Below, piece by piece: positions 1 through 8,233 of a stretch of DNA of 44,213 nucleotides. The position numbers were made by a program, and so were the translations under genes. How positions within the stretch are numbered: the first letter of the stretch is position 1; the number at the start of each line of letters is the position of its first letter. The DNA lies in contig JAFSYO010000139.1 in NCBI GenBank assembly GCA_017449925.1, positions 1 to 44,213 on the forward strand. Direction: 5' to 3'. The stretch is from Stomatobaculum sp. (lineage in GTDB: Bacteria; Bacillota_A; Clostridia; Lachnospirales; Lachnospiraceae). The notes beneath the pieces are model-generated. The model did no database searches, had not been told where the DNA came from, and worked only from the letters and a program-made list of their open reading frames with translations.

Positions 1-1
1 G

Positions 2-616
2 ACCGTGGAGGAGTGCGTTGAGATGTCAAAGCGCCTCGGAAAGAGAATGTGGGAGGAACTGAAGATCCCGTCCTTCCTGTACGAGGATTCCGCAACGGTG
101 CCGGAGCGCAGGAACCTGGCGACCTGCAGAAAGGGTCAGTTCGAAGGCATGCCCGAGAAGCTGCTCCAGCCCGAGTGGGCGCCGGATTTCGGCGAGCGGA
201 AGATCCACCCCACCGCAGGCATCACCGCCATCGGCGCGCGTCCGCCGCTGGTCGCTTTCAACGTGAACCTGGCGACTTCCGACGTACAGATCGCGAAGAA
301 GATCGCAAAGGTGATCCGCGCTTCCTCCGGCGGCTTCAAGGCCGGCAAGGCCATGGGCTTCATGCTCGAGGACAGAGGCATCGCCCAGGTCTCCATGAAC
401 ATGGTGAACTATGAAGTCACTTCCCTTCCGGTGGTCTACGAGATGATCCGCGCACTGGCGGAGCGCTACGGAACACATATCGTCGGAAGCGAGCTGGTGG
501 GACTTGCGCCGGCCAAGGCACTTCTGGACTGCGCGGAATTCTACCTGAAGCTGGAGAATTTCGACTACAAGAACCAGGTGATGGAATATCATCTGATCGA
601 TATGCTTGGGGAGTAA
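2..616 (+). CDS. ftcD: Glutamate formimidoyltransferase, 3' part (5' end outside window)
   Basis: Transfers the formimino group from N-formimino-L-glutamate, a histidine breakdown product, to tetrahydrofolate. The frame is open from base 2, so the N-terminal part lies upstream of the window and 204 codons are visible. The visible part matches the C-terminal half of the formiminotransferase domain, including a central stretch around IHPTAGITAIGARPPLVAFN and the tail GSELVGLAPAKALLD. The protein ends after this domain, so the cyclodeaminase is not fused as in the mammalian bifunctional enzyme but encoded by the next gene, whose ATG lies 4 bases after this stop. The neighbours (cyclodeaminase, HutD) place it in a histidine-degradation/one-carbon operon. 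Family assignment is confident; the true start cannot be seen. Confidence 0.93.
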   Translation, partial: TVEECVEMSKRLGKRMWEELKIPSFLYEDSATVPERRNLATCRKGQFEGMPEKLLQPEWAPDFGERKIHPTAGITAIGARPPLVAFNVNLATSDVQIAKKIAKVIRASSGGFKAGKAMGFMLEDRGIAQVSMNMVNYEVTSLPVVYEMIRALAERYGTHIVGSELVGLAPAKALLDCAEFYLKLENFDYKNQVMEYHLIDMLGE

Positions 617-620
617 AACC

Positions 621-1253
621 ATGAAATTATCAGAACTGAACGTTCTGGCCTTCACGGAGCGGGTCGCCTCCTGCGAACCCGCTCCCGGCGGCGGTTCCTG
701 CGCGGCGCTGTACGGCTCCCTCGGAGCTGCCCTGACAGCTATGGTCGGCGGGATGACACAGAACAGAAAGAAATACGCTGAGTTCGAGGAGCAGGCGAAG
801 GAAGTCGAGGCAAAATGCGGTCTGCTCCGTGAAAAGCTGGCGGACGTCATGGACCGCGATACGGACGCTTTCCTCATGGTAAGCGACGCCTACGCGCTTC
901 CGAAGGCGACGGAGGAAGAAAAGGCGGCCCGGAGCCAGGCGATCCAGGAAGGCTTGAAAGCCTGCACCAGGACGCCGCTGGAAATGATGGAGCTGATGGG
1001 AGAAGCGGCGGAGCTGATGGAGACCCTGTCGGAGGGCTTCAACACGAATTGTGCCAGCGACCTTGGCGTGGCGGCCCTTTCCCTGAAAGCCGGGATCCAG
1101 GGGGCCTGGCTCAACGTGCTGATCAATACCGGATCCCTGAAAGACAAAGAGTTCACGGCTGATGCGGAAGAAAGGGGCAGGAAGGTCCTGGAGCGCGCGG
1201 TCCCCGCGGCGGATGCCTGCTTCGAGAAGATGCTGAAAATGGTGAAAGCCTGA
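621..1253 (+). CDS. fchA: Formimidoyltetrahydrofolate cyclodeaminase (FTCD_C family)
   Basis: Converts 5-formimino-THF to 5,10-methenyl-THF and ammonia, the step after the upstream formimidoyltransferase. It has 210 residues, usual for the stand-alone family, is mostly helical, and carries the N-terminal signature PAPGGGSCAALYGSLGAA (about residues 19-36). I chose the ATG at 621: it begins MKLSEL as in relatives and has GGGGAG at 608-613, inside the end of the previous gene. An in-frame TTG at 606 is less likely because it would overlap that stop and has no better ribosome site. Close spacing to both neighbours indicates one transcript with ftcD and hutD. Confidence 0.93.
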   Translation: MKLSELNVLAFTERVASCEPAPGGGSCAALYGSLGAALTAMVGGMTQNRKKYAEFEEQAKEVEAKCGLLREKLADVMDRDTDAFLMVSDAYALPKATEEEKAARSQAIQEGLKACTRTPLEMMELMGEAAELMETLSEGFNTNCASDLGVAALSLKAGIQGAWLNVLINTGSLKDKEFTADAEERGRKVLERAVPAADACFEKMLKMVKA

Positions 1254-1270
1254 GGGGACAGGGAGGACGA

Positions 1271-1888
1271 ATGAGGCATTTAAAGCCGGCGGATTATACC
1301 GTCAGTACCTGGTCCGGAGGAAAAACGGTGCAGCTTGCCATCGGACCGGAAGGAGCTTTGTATTCTGACCGGAACTTCCTTTGGAGGATCAGTTCCGCGA
1401 CAGTGGAGCTGGAGTCTTCCGAATTTACCGCCCTTCCTGATTACGAGCGCCTGATCGCGCCGATCCGGGGAGAGATGGCGCTTTCCCACAACGGCGGAAA
1501 GGAAGTCCTGCTGAGGCCCTATGAGGTCCACCGTTTTGACGGCGCGGACCTTACTTTGTCCCGGGGGAAATGCACGGATTTCAATCTGATGCTCCGTAAA
1601 GGAAGCGTCACGGGAGAAATGAGAGCCGTTTTTCCCGGACCACAGGGAAAACAGAGGATCACCCCCGACATGCTGGGCGACGTAACTCTTCTGTACCTTG
1701 CGGAAGGAAGTGCTGTGATCCGCCGCGGCGGAGATAAGCTGGAGCTTCTGCGAGAGGAAGCTGTGCTTCTGGAATCCAGAGACTGCACGAAAGAAAACGT
1801 TCCCGGGGAAGAGGCTCTGGAGCTTACATTCCCGGAAGGGCAGGGCGGCGCAATTATGATGGCAGCGGTCCGAAAAGCCCGAGAATGA
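1271..1888 (+). CDS. hutD: HutD family protein
   Basis: A 205-residue protein of the HutD family, a cupin-like fold encoded in histidine utilisation operons. Its molecular role is uncertain; in Pseudomonas it is proposed to limit or tune hut expression. Family features visible are WSGGKTVQLAI near the N-terminus, FLWRISSATVE (about residues 37-47), a LxxxIRGEM segment and CTDFNLMLRKG (about 97-107). An AGGGAGG ribosome site lies 6-12 bases upstream. It is third in the operon after ftcD and fchA, and transcription ends at the hairpin at 1903-1935. Function in this host is inferred from context. Confidence 0.88.
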   Translation: MRHLKPADYTVSTWSGGKTVQLAIGPEGALYSDRNFLWRISSATVELESSEFTALPDYERLIAPIRGEMALSHNGGKEVLLRPYEVHRFDGADLTLSRGKCTDFNLMLRKGSVTGEMRAVFPGPQGKQRITPDMLGDVTLLYLAEGSAVIRRGGDKLELLREEAVLLESRDCTKENVPGEEALELTFPEGQGGAIMMAAVRKARE

Positions 1889-1902
1889 AATGAAATAAGA
1901 TC

Positions 1903-1935
1903 AAAAAACTGCCGGTTTAGTCCGGCAGTTTTTTT
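1903..1935. terminator. Bidirectional intrinsic terminator between hutD and rpoN
   Basis: A 13-bp perfect inverted repeat (AAAAAACTGCCGG / CCGGCAGTTTTTT) with a 6-base loop. A-runs on one side and T-runs on the other make it work for both converging genes. The rpoN stop codon lies inside the loop. Confidence 0.9.
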
Positions 1936-3440
1936 CGTCCGCTTTTATCGGGAATTCCCATTTCTTTACGGTATTTGTTGACGGTGCGGCGCGCGATCTG
2001 TATGCCGCGCTCCGCCAGAGCTGCGCACAGTTTTTCGTCGCTGAGAGGTTTTGCTTTGTCCTCCGCGTCAATGATCTCCCGGAGGGCGCGGTGGACCTCG
2101 TCCGTGCCGGGTTCTGAAGATACGCCGGGTCCGGAAGATATGCCGGTACTTATTTTGCCCGCAGCGGCGTTCAGGAAATAATTCATGGGGAAAACGCCCC
2201 AGGAACACTGGAGGTATTTGTCCTTCAGGGTCCGGCTCACGGTGGACTCGTGCAGGGACAGAGGCTCTGCCAGGTCCGAGAGCACCATGGGGCTCCGGTG
2301 GCCGGGACCTCGAAGGAAGAAGGCTTCCTGCAGCCGGACCAGGAGCCCGGCCACCCGGGAAAGGGTGGAACTCCGGTTCGCGAGATCGGTCTTTACCTGG
2401 GCGATCTGGGACAGCTTTTCCTGCAGGTATTTCTTCGCTTCCGGATCATCCGTCTCTTTAGCCAGGGCTTCGTAGAAGCTGTTCACTGAAAGGCGGGGGT
2501 ACTGGTAGTCGTTCACCAGGACCTGAAAGGACGCGGATTCTGATACGGACCCGCGGGCGCCGGCATCGTCCTCCTCTTCCCGGATCACGATGACATCGGG
2601 CCGGACATAGGGGAGCACTCTGCCGTCGCTGAAGGCGTTGCCAGGTTTTGGGTTCAGGCGGCGGATCAGGCGGCAGGCCGCTTCGATCTCGCCGCGGGTG
2701 ACGCTCCGCTTCCGGGCAATGATATCAATGTGGTTTCTGGCGATATCTTCCAGGTGGAACAAGATCAGCTGTTCCGCCAGCTCTGTCAGTTCCGCGGATT
2801 CCAGGAACTCCTCCGCTGTTTTTTCGGAGGAAGTCCCGGGGTTGCCGAAACGGAACACCAGATCTCCTGCGCGGCGGCGAAGCTGCAGCAGAAGACATTC
2901 CTTCAGGTTCCGGGCTCCGACTCCGGCGGGTTCCAGATCCTGGAGCTTCCGGAGAAGGGTCTCAGCTTTCTCGTCCGAAATGCGGTAGCGGTCCGTGACG
3001 ATGGTAAGGGGCTCCGTGAAATACCCCCGGGAGTCGAGGGACCGGGCCATAAAATCGAGGATCCGGAAGTCCTGTTTCGTGCAGTCCTTCAGGAGAAGCT
3101 GGGCATGCAGATACTCGGGAAGAGTCTCGCCGGAAGAAGAGGGGTCCTGGACGCCGTCCAGCCCCTGGTCGGGAGCATCATCCGCGTAATACGTACGGTT
3201 CTGACGGTCCGCCGAGCTGAGCCATTCCAGCTTCCGCGCGAACTCCGCCTGCCGGGACAGGGCTATGTCCTCGGATTCCTTCCGGAATTCCGAGGGCTCC
3301 AGTTCCACCACCGGGTTTTCGGCAGAAAGCCGGGACAGATACACTTCCAGCTCTGTCACGTTCATCTCCAGGACCTTCAGCGTCTGGATCATCTGCTGGG
3401 AGATGGTCTGCTTCTGTTCCAGGTGCATGCCAAGTTTCAT
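1917..3440 (-). CDS. rpoN: RNA polymerase sigma-54 factor
   Basis: Alternative sigma factor that directs RNA polymerase to -24/-12 promoters and needs an AAA+ enhancer-binding activator. The 507-residue protein has the expected order: a Gln-rich region I (QKQTISQQMIQTLKVLEM, residues 9-26), an acidic linker, a core-binding region, the HTH (LHESTVSRTLKDKYLQ) and the C-terminal RpoN box ARRTVNKYRKEMGIP. It is slightly longer than the usual 440-480 because of linker residues. No activator gene is adjacent and I found no convincing -24/-12 promoter in the window, so its regulon lies elsewhere. The lipoprotein gene lies 57 bases upstream on the same strand and may be cotranscribed. Confidence 0.96.
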   Translation of the reverse strand: MKLGMHLEQKQTISQQMIQTLKVLEMNVTELEVYLSRLSAENPVVELEPSEFRKESEDIALSRQAEFARKLEWLSSADRQNRTYYADDAPDQGLDGVQDPSSSGETLPEYLHAQLLLKDCTKQDFRILDFMARSLDSRGYFTEPLTIVTDRYRISDEKAETLLRKLQDLEPAGVGARNLKECLLLQLRRRAGDLVFRFGNPGTSSEKTAEEFLESAELTELAEQLILFHLEDIARNHIDIIARKRSVTRGEIEAACRLIRRLNPKPGNAFSDGRVLPYVRPDVIVIREEEDDAGARGSVSESASFQVLVNDYQYPRLSVNSFYEALAKETDDPEAKKYLQEKLSQIAQVKTDLANRSSTLSRVAGLLVRLQEAFFLRGPGHRSPMVLSDLAEPLSLHESTVSRTLKDKYLQCSWGVFPMNYFLNAAAGKISTGISSGPGVSSEPGTDEVHRALREIIDAEDKAKPLSDEKLCAALAERGIQIARRTVNKYRKEMGIPDKSGRKKLPD

Positions 3441-3497
3441 AATTGACGGGATCCTCCCTCAGGAATCAATGACGAAATGCCTCAGCGGGGACGGACG

Positions 3498-4571
3498 TTA
3501 ATTTGCGGTCTTTCCGTTCGCCGCGGCGAGGGCGTGGTACCACTCGCTCATGACTTCGCTGGCGATGATGCTCTTGTCCTCGAAAGTCACTTTATACAGA
3601 TCTTCGTATCCTTCGCTCCACACGAGGCGGACGTAGTTTTCCTCCGGCTCTCCAAGGAAGAAGTCAATGCGCACGGTGTCCTCCGGGAAGTCCAGGACAT
3701 AGTACTCGCCGTCAGGCGCTTTGCTGATATCCACCATTTCATAGACTGCGCCGTCGACCAGTTTGCGGGCAAAGGGCTCCGGGTCCACATCCTTCGGATC
3801 CAGCGGACCGAATTCCAGGTAGCTGACCTGGTACTTCGTGTCATCCATCCACATGGTGCGGGCAAGGTAGACCTGCGGTGCGGCATTGCCGATGGTTTCC
3901 TTCGTAAGGCCATCGTTCTCGGAGAGGAAAGATTCCCCGATCCCGTTGGCCCACTCGCAGAGGGCGCTCCACTCTTCCATGTCATCTTCCATGTTTTCGT
4001 AATTCTCACGCACGAGGCGGACGTCCGTGGGATGACCTACGATATAGTGATATCCATCCGCACCCTTCGCGAAGGGATCCGAACCGATGAAGTCGTAGCA
4101 CATCAATTCGTGCATTTTCTTTTCATCGAGGCGGTAGATGTCGAAGAGCCAGCCGGCGCCTTCGAAATCCGGGAACTGTTTCTCCGCGGCTTCGACAGAG
4201 GCCTTCTCCGAGACGGTGAACAGGACGCCGTCTTCACTTTCCGCCGGTGTACCGTAGACCACCAGGCCGGCGTACTCTGCCGGTATGGTGAGCTTCATGC
4301 CGTTGAATGCAGTCAGGGTGAGGGCATCGCCCTCTTTCGGAGCGGCAGTATCATCCGCCTTGGATTCTGCAGCAGTGGTCTCTGCTGCGGTGGTTTCCGC
4401 TGCCTTTGTTTCAGCCGGGGTGGTCTCCGGAGCCTTTGTCTCCGCGGCGGTGGCCGCCGGGGCAGCTGTCGTCGCGGGAGCCGTGGCAGTGGTGGTGGAG
4501 CCGCAGGCGCCAATGAAAAGGGCTGTCAGTCCAGCCAGTGCACAGAGGCCGAAGTTTTTGAAATATTTCAT
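3498..4571 (-). CDS. Putative lipoprotein with Ala/Thr-rich linker, function unknown
   Basis: A 357-residue secreted protein that I do not recognise beyond its architecture. A lipoprotein signal (basic start MKYFKNF, hydrophobic stretch, lipobox FIGACGS with Cys near residue 22) is followed by a low-complexity Ala/Thr/Glu/Lys spacer of about 55 residues. The remaining globular part is acidic and rich in Trp and Tyr, with one segment SEGYEDLYKVTFEDKSI. The ATG at 4571 was chosen over an in-frame upstream ATG at 4634 because it starts the signal peptide and has AAAGGA 10-12 bases upstream. It probably sits on the outer face of the membrane. A TATAAT promoter lies just upstream. Confidence 0.8.
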   Translation of the reverse strand: MKYFKNFGLCALAGLTALFIGACGSTTTATAPATTAAPAATAAETKAPETTPAETKAAETTAAETTAAESKADDTAAPKEGDALTLTAFNGMKLTIPAEYAGLVVYGTPAESEDGVLFTVSEKASVEAAEKQFPDFEGAGWLFDIYRLDEKKMHELMCYDFIGSDPFAKGADGYHYIVGHPTDVRLVRENYENMEDDMEEWSALCEWANGIGESFLSENDGLTKETIGNAAPQVYLARTMWMDDTKYQVSYLEFGPLDPKDVDPEPFARKLVDGAVYEMVDISKAPDGEYYVLDFPEDTVRIDFFLGEPEENYVRLVWSEGYEDLYKVTFEDKSIIASEVMSEWYHALAAANGKTAN

Positions 4572-4625
4572 GTGTTTTTCTGTCCTTTCTTTCAATATCG
4601 AAGCATCTGCTCCTGTATAACTACA

Positions 4626-4654
4626 ATTATACAATGATTATCAGGCGGAAACAA
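4626..4654 (-). promoter_or_regulatory. Sigma-A promoter for the lipoprotein gene
   Basis: On the minus strand: TTGTTT (-35, 4649-4654), a 17-base spacer and a perfect TATAAT (-10, 4626-4631), about 55 bases before the chosen start. It may also read through into rpoN. Confidence 0.6.
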
Positions 4655-4751
4655 ATCAGTGTATCCGAAATTGCACTTTCGCTTTTGCCGCCCATGGATT
4701 ATAGTATTATATTAACGAGAACAAAAGCCCAGGAAGAGAAGGAGATTTTCT

Positions 4752-6374
4752 ATGAATGGTGCGGAAGCAATTATAAAATGCCTTGAACTGGAAGGCATCA
4801 CTACCATATTCGGTTATCCGGGCGTGGCCATCGCGCCCTTTTATGAAGCACTTTATCACTCGACAAAGATCCGCCACGTGCTGGCCAGGCAGGAGCAGCA
4901 CGCGGGTCATGCTGCCAGCGGTTACGCGCGCATTTCCCGGAAGCCGGCGGTCTGCGTGACCTCTTCCGGCCCCGGCGCCCTGAACCTCATCACGGCGCTG
5001 GCCACGGCCTACGCGGACTCCATTCCGATCATCGCCATTACGGGACAGGTGAATTCCGCCCTTCTGGGGAGGGACGTGTTCCAGGAGGCGGACATGCGCG
5101 GAGCCACGGAATCCTTCGTAAAATACAGCTACCTTGTAAAGAACGCGGACGATCTGCCCCGCATTCTGAAGGAAGCCTTCTATATCGCGAACTCCGGCCG
5201 GAAGGGTCCGGTCCTGATCGACGTGCCCTGCGATGTGCAGGTGATGGAGATGAAGAAGGAGTTTTCCTATCCCTCTGATGTAAACATCCGCAGCTACAAG
5301 CCCAGCACCAAGGGAAATTCCCAGCAGATGGCGAAGGTCATCGCGGCCATGAAAAAAGCGAAGAAGCCGATCATCTGCGCCGGCGGCGGCGTGATCCTGG
5401 GGGAGGCGGAGGAGCCCATCCGGCAGTTCTGCGAGAAGAACCGCATTCCGCTGGTGACCACCATGATGGGGATCGGTGTCCTTCCGAAGGACCACCCCAT
5501 GTATTTCGGCATGCTGGGGAATAACGGAAAGCCCTACGCGAACAACGCTGTGGCCCACAGCGATCTCCTGATCGTCGTCGGCGCCCGCATCGCGGACCGG
5601 GCGGTGCCGAAGCCGGAGAATCTGGAGAAGCAGGTAAATGTGATCCATATCGACATCGACACGGCGGAGATCGGCAAGAACCTGGGCCCGACCCTTCCGC
5701 TGGTGGGCGACGCGAAAAACATTTTTGCCCGCCTCCTGACGGAAGATCTGCAGATCGATACCACAGAGTGGATCGAGACACTGAAGAAGATCAAGACCGG
5801 CACGGTGGATCACAGAAAGTTCAGCGACGAACTGGTGAACCCGATGCTGCTGGTGCATCTCCTCTCCGGAAAGATGGATGATGACGCCATCTATGTGGCG
5901 GACGTGGGGCAGAACCAGCTCTGGTCTGCGGACAGCTATGTGATGAAGCACGGCCGTTTCATTACCACGGGCGGCATGGGCACCATGGGCTACTCCATCC
6001 CGGCGGCCATCGGCGCGAAGATGTGCTGCCCTGAGAAGCAGGTGGTGGCAGTCTGCGGCGACGGCTCCTTCCAGATGTCCATGTGCGAACTGGGGACCAT
6101 CGCGGCGAACGAACTGCCCTTAAAGATCCTTATCGTGAAGAACCATTTCCTGGGGCTGGTGAGAGAGTATCAGGAGAAGACCTACAACTCCCATTACAAG
6201 GCGGTGGAACTCTCCGACTTCCCGAAGCAGGAGGGCATCGCCCGCGCCTACGATATGGAATACTTCGAGTGCAGCGACAACGACTCCCTGAGCGATGAGC
6301 TGGACCGTTTCCTGGCCTGTCCGAAGGCGAGCCTGATGGTCTGCTACGTGGACAGCAAGAATAATACGAAATAA
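4752..6374 (+). CDS. ilvB: Acetolactate synthase, large (catalytic) subunit
   Basis: Thiamine-diphosphate enzyme that condenses two pyruvates, or pyruvate with 2-oxobutyrate, in branched-chain amino acid synthesis. The 540 residues cover the three standard domains: the N-terminal ThDP domain with catalytic Glu48 in RQEQHAGHAASGYAR, a central FAD-type domain, and the C-terminal ThDP domain starting GDGSFQMSMCE at 436. The usual Asn-Asn pair that closes the ThDP motif reads Lys-Asn here (VKNHFLGLVREYQ). GAAGGAGA lies about 8 bases before the ATG. The small subunit follows 14 bases after the stop. The anabolic assignment rests on the ilvN partner. Confidence 0.95.
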   Translation: MNGAEAIIKCLELEGITTIFGYPGVAIAPFYEALYHSTKIRHVLARQEQHAGHAASGYARISRKPAVCVTSSGPGALNLITALATAYADSIPIIAITGQVNSALLGRDVFQEADMRGATESFVKYSYLVKNADDLPRILKEAFYIANSGRKGPVLIDVPCDVQVMEMKKEFSYPSDVNIRSYKPSTKGNSQQMAKVIAAMKKAKKPIICAGGGVILGEAEEPIRQFCEKNRIPLVTTMMGIGVLPKDHPMYFGMLGNNGKPYANNAVAHSDLLIVVGARIADRAVPKPENLEKQVNVIHIDIDTAEIGKNLGPTLPLVGDAKNIFARLLTEDLQIDTTEWIETLKKIKTGTVDHRKFSDELVNPMLLVHLLSGKMDDDAIYVADVGQNQLWSADSYVMKHGRFITTGGMGTMGYSIPAAIGAKMCCPEKQVVAVCGDGSFQMSMCELGTIAANELPLKILIVKNHFLGLVREYQEKTYNSHYKAVELSDFPKQEGIARAYDMEYFECSDNDSLSDELDRFLACPKASLMVCYVDSKNNTK

Positions 6375-6388
6375 AGGAGGGAAGGACC

Positions 6389-6862
6389 GTGAAGGGTATT
6401 TTTTCTGTGCTTGTGGAAAATAAAGACGGTGTTCTTTCCGGCATTTCGGGACTTTTCGCGCGCCGTGGCTTCAACATCGACAGCCTGGCGGTGGGAGAGA
6501 CAGAGCGGAAAGATGTGTCCAGCATGACCATCGTCTCCACTGGGGACCAGCGAACGGTGGACCAGATCGAGAAACACCTGAACAAGAAGATCGACGTCAT
6601 CAAGGTGAGGCGCCTCGAAGAGACAAAGTGCGTGATGCTGGAGATGATGCTGATCAAAGTGAATTATTCGGTCACGAACCGGGCCAGCCTGGTGGAGCTG
6701 TGCAGCGTCATGGGCGCGAAGATCCTCCGGGTATCCCCTAAGAGCATGGTGATCGAACTTCACGCCGCGCCGGAGGTGATCCTGGACTTCATAGAGCTGG
6801 TGCGGAGCTACGGGATCCTGGAGATCCAGAGAACCGGCGTCATCGCAATGTCTAGGGATTGA
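6389..6862 (+). CDS. ilvN: Acetolactate synthase, small (regulatory) subunit
   Basis: Regulatory subunit that activates IlvB and confers valine feedback inhibition. It has 157 residues: an N-terminal ACT domain (GVLSGISGLFARRGFNIDSL, about 13-32) and the C-terminal ALS_ss_C domain. The start is GTG, preceded by AAGGAGGGAAGG, in the frame that gives the conserved MKGIFSVLVENKDGVL start. It follows ilvB with 14 bases between and is followed by a terminator, so ilvBN is a two-gene operon. No T-box, leucine-rich leader peptide or other leader control was evident upstream of ilvB. Confidence 0.95.
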   Translation: MKGIFSVLVENKDGVLSGISGLFARRGFNIDSLAVGETERKDVSSMTIVSTGDQRTVDQIEKHLNKKIDVIKVRRLEETKCVMLEMMLIKVNYSVTNRASLVELCSVMGAKILRVSPKSMVIELHAAPEVILDFIELVRSYGILEIQRTGVIAMSRD

Positions 6863-6900
6863 AAGACCAGTAACGGAGACATCAAGGAAAGACTGACGGA

Positions 6901-6935
6901 AAGAGACTGACGGAGAGATCGGTCTCTTTTCTTCT
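6901..6935 (+). terminator. Intrinsic terminator after ilvBN
   Basis: AAGAGAC (6901-6907) pairs with GTCTCTT (6922-6928) and runs into a T/C-rich tract up to 6940. A second weak hairpin (ACCGG/CCGGT, 6941-6959) follows. Confidence 0.6.
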
Positions 6936-7075
6936 TTTTCACCGGGGGAACAGACCGGTTTTCAGTGAAATTTAAGTTTATTCCAGTATTATACATTAAC
7001 ATGGGTCTTCAGTGTCTCCGGCCGGACGGTCCGGAGAAACGGCGTACAGAAAACAGGATCGGAGGTTCTGTAGAT

Positions 7076-8221
7076 ATGATAAAAAAGGTAATTGCAGCGG
7101 CAGTAGTCGTGGCAGCCATAGCAGCTGTTGTGGTTCTGGTGCTTCCCCGCTTCCGGAAGCAGGAGCGTTTTGCTGCCCCGGTATCCCTTCCGGTGGTGGA
7201 GACCGAGGAGCCGGTGACAGGCAACATCCGTCTGACCACCAGCGTGATCGGTACGGTGGAGCCATCGGATGTGGTGTATATCTATCCGAAGGCTTCCGGC
7301 GACATCACTGCCGTGAACATCAAGGCGGGAGAAGTGGTGAAAGAGGGAGATACCATCTGTACCATCGACACAAGACAGGTGGAAGGCGCGAAGAATTCCC
7401 TGGAGTCTGCCAGGGTGAACCTGAGCCACGCCCGGGAGGAGCTGAACCGACAGCAGATCGTTTACAGCGGCGGCGGGATCTCGGAGCAGGCCTTCGCCCA
7501 ATATAAGAACAGTGTGGAGTCCGCGGAGATCCAGTACCGCCAGGCGGAGCTCAACTACAGGACCCAGCTGGAAAACGCGGAGATCAAGGCCCCGATCACC
7601 GGTGTGGTGGAGCTGTGCAATGTGGAGGTCTACGACACAGTAGGACTGAACACGCAGATCTGCGTGATCTCCGGACAGGGGAACCGTATCGTCAGCTTTT
7701 CCACTACTGAGCGCATCCGCGGGTACATGCAGGAGGGCGATTACCTTGAGGTGGAGAAGGACGGGTCAAAGTTCAGCGGCGTCGTGGATGAAGTCAGCAC
7801 TATGCCTGAGGAATCCACGGGTCTTTATAAAGTAAAAGCAAGACTGATGGGGAATGAATCCCTTGCCACCGGATCTAAGGTAAAGCTCTATATCACATCC
7901 CAAAAGGCGGACCGGGCGATGACGATCCCGGTGGACGCGGTGTACTACGAGAATTCCAAACCTTATGTTTACATTTACAAGGACGGCATCGTGGAGCGCC
8001 GGGACATTGAGACCGGTATTTTCGATGAGACCCGGATGCAAGTGAAGAACGGCATCAGAAAAGATGAACAGGTAGTGAAGAGCTGGAGCTCCGAACTGTA
8101 CGACGGCGCGAAGGTGCGCCTGCCGGGCGAGGCCTCCGGCGGCCGCGGCGAAGGCGGCCAGGGCGGCCGGGGCGGCGCACCCGGTGGAAACGGCGGACAG
8201 GGCGGCGGAAGACCGCAGTAA
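7076..8221 (+). CDS. RND efflux periplasmic adaptor (membrane fusion protein, HlyD/AcrA type)
   Basis: Adaptor subunit of an RND-type exporter. The 381 residues start with one N-terminal membrane anchor (about residues 5-26). A biotinyl-lipoyl domain follows (SGDITAVNIKAGEVVKEGDT), split by a short helical hairpin (about 105-155) and closed by NAEIKAPITGVVELCNVEVYD, then beta-barrel and membrane-proximal domains. The tail is very rich in Gly and Arg (last ~27 residues). The ATG at 7076 has GGAGG at 7061-7065; an upstream in-frame start at 6965 lacks one and would put a non-hydrophobic segment before the anchor. It is the first gene of an operon with the RND permease and two TolC-like genes. 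Substrate unknown. Confidence 0.9.
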   Translation: MIKKVIAAAVVVAAIAAVVVLVLPRFRKQERFAAPVSLPVVETEEPVTGNIRLTTSVIGTVEPSDVVYIYPKASGDITAVNIKAGEVVKEGDTICTIDTRQVEGAKNSLESARVNLSHAREELNRQQIVYSGGGISEQAFAQYKNSVESAEIQYRQAELNYRTQLENAEIKAPITGVVELCNVEVYDTVGLNTQICVISGQGNRIVSFSTTERIRGYMQEGDYLEVEKDGSKFSGVVDEVSTMPEESTGLYKVKARLMGNESLATGSKVKLYITSQKADRAMTIPVDAVYYENSKPYVYIYKDGIVERRDIETGIFDETRMQVKNGIRKDEQVVKSWSSELYDGAKVRLPGEASGGRGEGGQGGRGGAPGGNGGQGGGRPQ

Positions 8222-8233
8222 GAGGGCAGAGAC

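Noticed and set aside
3477..4637. 386-codon plus-strand frame
   Set aside because: Antisense to the lipoprotein gene, which has a signal peptide, ribosome site and promoter; composition of the plus frame is not protein-like.
4572..4751. T-box or leucine-type leader before ilvB
   Set aside because: No T-box consensus, terminator hairpin or leader peptide was visible in the 180-base gap.
4707..5951. 414-codon minus-strand frame
   Set aside because: Antisense shadow of ilvB, rich in His/Arg/Gly.
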